A stretch of DNA of 9,302 nt, from assembly GCA_016283945.1 (NCBI GenBank), contig JAEENW010000204.1:1-9302 (forward strand). Direction: 5' to 3'. Both the position numbers and the translations under genes were made by a program. Of this stretch, positions 8,027-9,302 are shown piece after piece. The notes beneath the pieces are model-generated. The model did no database searches. It worked only from the letters and a program-made list of their open reading frames with translations, and was not told the DNA's origin. Source of the stretch: Bacillota bacterium. GTDB lineage: Bacteria; Bacillota; Clostridia; Peptostreptococcales; Anaerovoracaceae. Each line of letters starts with the position of its first letter. Position 1 is the first letter of the stretch.

Positions 8027-8053
8027 GACGCCTGCTGGAAAATAATGTAATAT
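8025..8053 (+). promoter_or_regulatory. Predicted sigma-70/sigma-A promoter of comEC
   Basis: TTGACG (8025-8030, 5 of 6 to consensus) and TAATAT (8048-8053, 4 of 6) are separated by exactly 17 bp, and the spacer is AT-rich towards its 3' end in an otherwise GC-rich window. Transcription would start near 8060, leaving a leader of about 23 bases before the comEC ATG. The -35 box shares its first two bases with the end of the terminator's T-rich tail. Confidence 0.7.
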
Positions 8054-8082
8054 CGCTTTGACAGGCAGCGGGCGACTGCCGC

Positions 8083-9302
8083 ATGAAGAGACCATTGCTC
8101 ATCCTGCTCTACGCGCAGATCCTCGGGATACTGCTCGCGTATTACAGCGAGATAAGGCCCTGGCAGCTCTGCGCGGCGGCGTCCGCCGCCGTTTTGCTTA
8201 TCGTGAGATCATCGGCGGGCGGCGTGCGCGGCTTCCTCTGGGCCGGCGGCCGGCGCGGTCCTCTACCGTCCGGCGGCAGGCGCACGGCCATACTGCTGCT
8301 CGCTGCCGCGGCCTTCCTCGCGGGAGGCCTGAGGATGAGCTTCGAGCGGGGACGCGGCACGGCGTTCCTCAGCGCCCGGGAGATCGAGGCCATGAGGGAG
8401 GGCGCCGAGGGTCCGGTGCTCAGCGTCTCCGGTACGGTGTACAGGAGCGAGCTCAGGGACGGCTATACAGCCCTGTGGCTCAAGGCGGAGAGCTTTTCGG
8501 GGGCAGGAGGGGATACGCGCGGCATCGACGCGGGCGGCTATGGCGGGGAAGGCGGCAGCTCCGGGCAGGCGCTTTCAGCCCGCGGCGAGAGGCTTCTCGT
8601 CAGACTGTATATCGAAGACGAGAGGAGCGCGAGGGATCTCGCGGGCAGGCGCGTGGAGCTCACGGGGACCGCGGAGCTGCCTTCGGGCGTAAGGAACCCC
8701 GGCGGCTTCGACTACGCCAGGTATCTTAAGGCGAGGGGAGTGCGGGTCATGCTCCGGGTGAGCCGCTTCCGCTTCGCTGCTGGAGGAGTGGAGCTTCACG
8801 TCATACACCGGATCTCGCTGCTGAAGGGGAGCTTCTTCGAAGCCGTCAGGCCTTACCTCCGCGAGGACGAGTTCCCGGTGCTCACTGCGGTGCTCTTCGG
8901 GGAGAAGAGCTACATGGAGGACGGCCAGCTCTCCGAGTACAGGGCTTCCGGGATATCCCACGTGATGGCGGTCTCCGGCCTGCACGCGGGGCTCGTCTAC
9001 GCCTCCGTCTCCGCGCTGCTCAGGGGCAGAAAGGGCGCGGGAAGCACTGCGGCGGCGCTCGCCGTGCTCGCGCTCTACGCGGCTGCGTCCGACTTCTCGG
9101 TCTCGGTGCTGAGGGCGGCATCGATGATAGCCCTTCATCTCGCGTCCTTCCATCTCAGGCGGCGCTACGACCTGGTATCGGCCGCCGCTCTTTGCTGCAT
9201 GGTCTTCACGCTCGCATCGCCCTACACGGTCTTCGACAGCGGCTTTCAGCTGTCCTTCGCCGCTGCCTATTCCATAGGTATCGCGCTGCCGAGGGCGGAG
9301 CT
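8083..9302 (+). CDS. comEC: ComEC/Rec2 family DNA-uptake channel protein, 3'-truncated
   Basis: ComEC is the polytopic membrane channel that brings single-stranded DNA into the cell during natural transformation. 406 complete codons are visible and the frame is still open at the window edge; full proteins are about 700-850 residues. In order: two N-terminal membrane segments (about 4-20 and 28-42), another at 68-82, then the soluble N-terminal (DUF4131/OB-like) domain ending in NPGGFDYARYLKARGV (205-220). The start of the Competence domain follows, with LFGEKSYM, GISHVMAVSGLHAGLV (290-305), SVLRAASM (341-348) and FDSGFQLSFAA (384-394), all hallmarks of the family. The remaining channel helices and any C-terminal metallo-beta-lactamase-like domain are beyond the window. 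The ATG at 8083 is the only reasonable start, because an in-frame stop lies at 8059-8061 with no other start codon between. There is no clear ribosome binding site. A Gly/Ser-rich segment (139-165) interrupts the soluble domain. Its own promoter and the upstream terminator make it a separate transcription unit. Confidence 0.95.
   Translation, partial: MKRPLLILLYAQILGILLAYYSEIRPWQLCAAASAAVLLIVRSSAGGVRGFLWAGGRRGPLPSGGRRTAILLLAAAAFLAGGLRMSFERGRGTAFLSAREIEAMREGAEGPVLSVSGTVYRSELRDGYTALWLKAESFSGAGGDTRGIDAGGYGGEGGSSGQALSARGERLLVRLYIEDERSARDLAGRRVELTGTAELPSGVRNPGGFDYARYLKARGVRVMLRVSRFRFAAGGVELHVIHRISLLKGSFFEAVRPYLREDEFPVLTAVLFGEKSYMEDGQLSEYRASGISHVMAVSGLHAGLVYASVSALLRGRKGAGSTAAALAVLALYAAASDFSVSVLRAASMIALHLASFHLRRRYDLVSAAALCCMVFTLASPYTVFDSGFQLSFAAAYSIGIALPRAE

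Noticed and set aside
8058..8063. Perfect TTGACA -35 hexamer just before comEC
   Set aside because: No -10-like hexamer lies 16-18 bp downstream; that position falls on GC-rich sequence at the start codon. The promoter at 8025-8053 has both boxes.
8058..8729. 223-codon open frame on the + strand overlapping the start of comEC in another frame
   Set aside because: It begins with TTG without a ribosome binding site and is Arg/Gly/Ala-rich low complexity. The frame starting at 8083 has clear ComEC motifs through to the window end.

Overview
The window is a compact, GC-rich, single-strand block of bacterial core genes. All four genes read on the + strand: the chromosome-structure ATPase Smc (5' end cut off), the SRP receptor FtsY, a large bifunctional class A penicillin-binding protein (PBP), and the N-terminal third to half of the DNA-uptake channel ComEC (3' end cut off). 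I found no tRNA, rRNA, CRISPR array, transposon, prophage or toxin/defence system.

Organism: the smc-ftsY pair is the usual arrangement in Bacillota and some Actinomycetota. FtsY is the short form without a long acidic A domain. The PBP has a lysine-rich cytoplasmic tail and a clostridial-style Cys-containing C-terminus. GC is high, arginine is written mostly as AGG or CGC, and isoleucine is often ATA. I infer a high-GC, probably monoderm, member of the Clostridia; a Coriobacteriia-like or Synergistota-like source is not excluded from sequence reading alone.

Layout: smc (1-3428, partial) is followed after 13 bp by ftsY (3442-4353). The PBP gene (4346-7924) starts inside the end of ftsY with an 8-bp overlap, so these three are probably one transcript with translational coupling at the last junction. 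A 158-bp gap (7925-8082) holds short GC-rich inverted repeats, a clear UUCG-loop intrinsic terminator, and directly after it a sigma-70/sigma-A type promoter (TTGACG-17-TAATAT) for comEC (8083 to beyond 9302).

How the genes fit together: Smc compacts and segregates origins, FtsY docks ribosome-SRP complexes at the membrane, and the PBP polymerises and crosslinks peptidoglycan. The operon therefore groups growth and division functions, and comEC is a separate transcription unit. The most unusual material is in the PBP: a roughly 170-residue insert between the start of its transpeptidase region and the catalytic serine, a long cytoplasmic tail with two near-identical SDDT motifs, and isoleucine codon use that differs from its three neighbours. 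I do not see evidence for a wholly new system.
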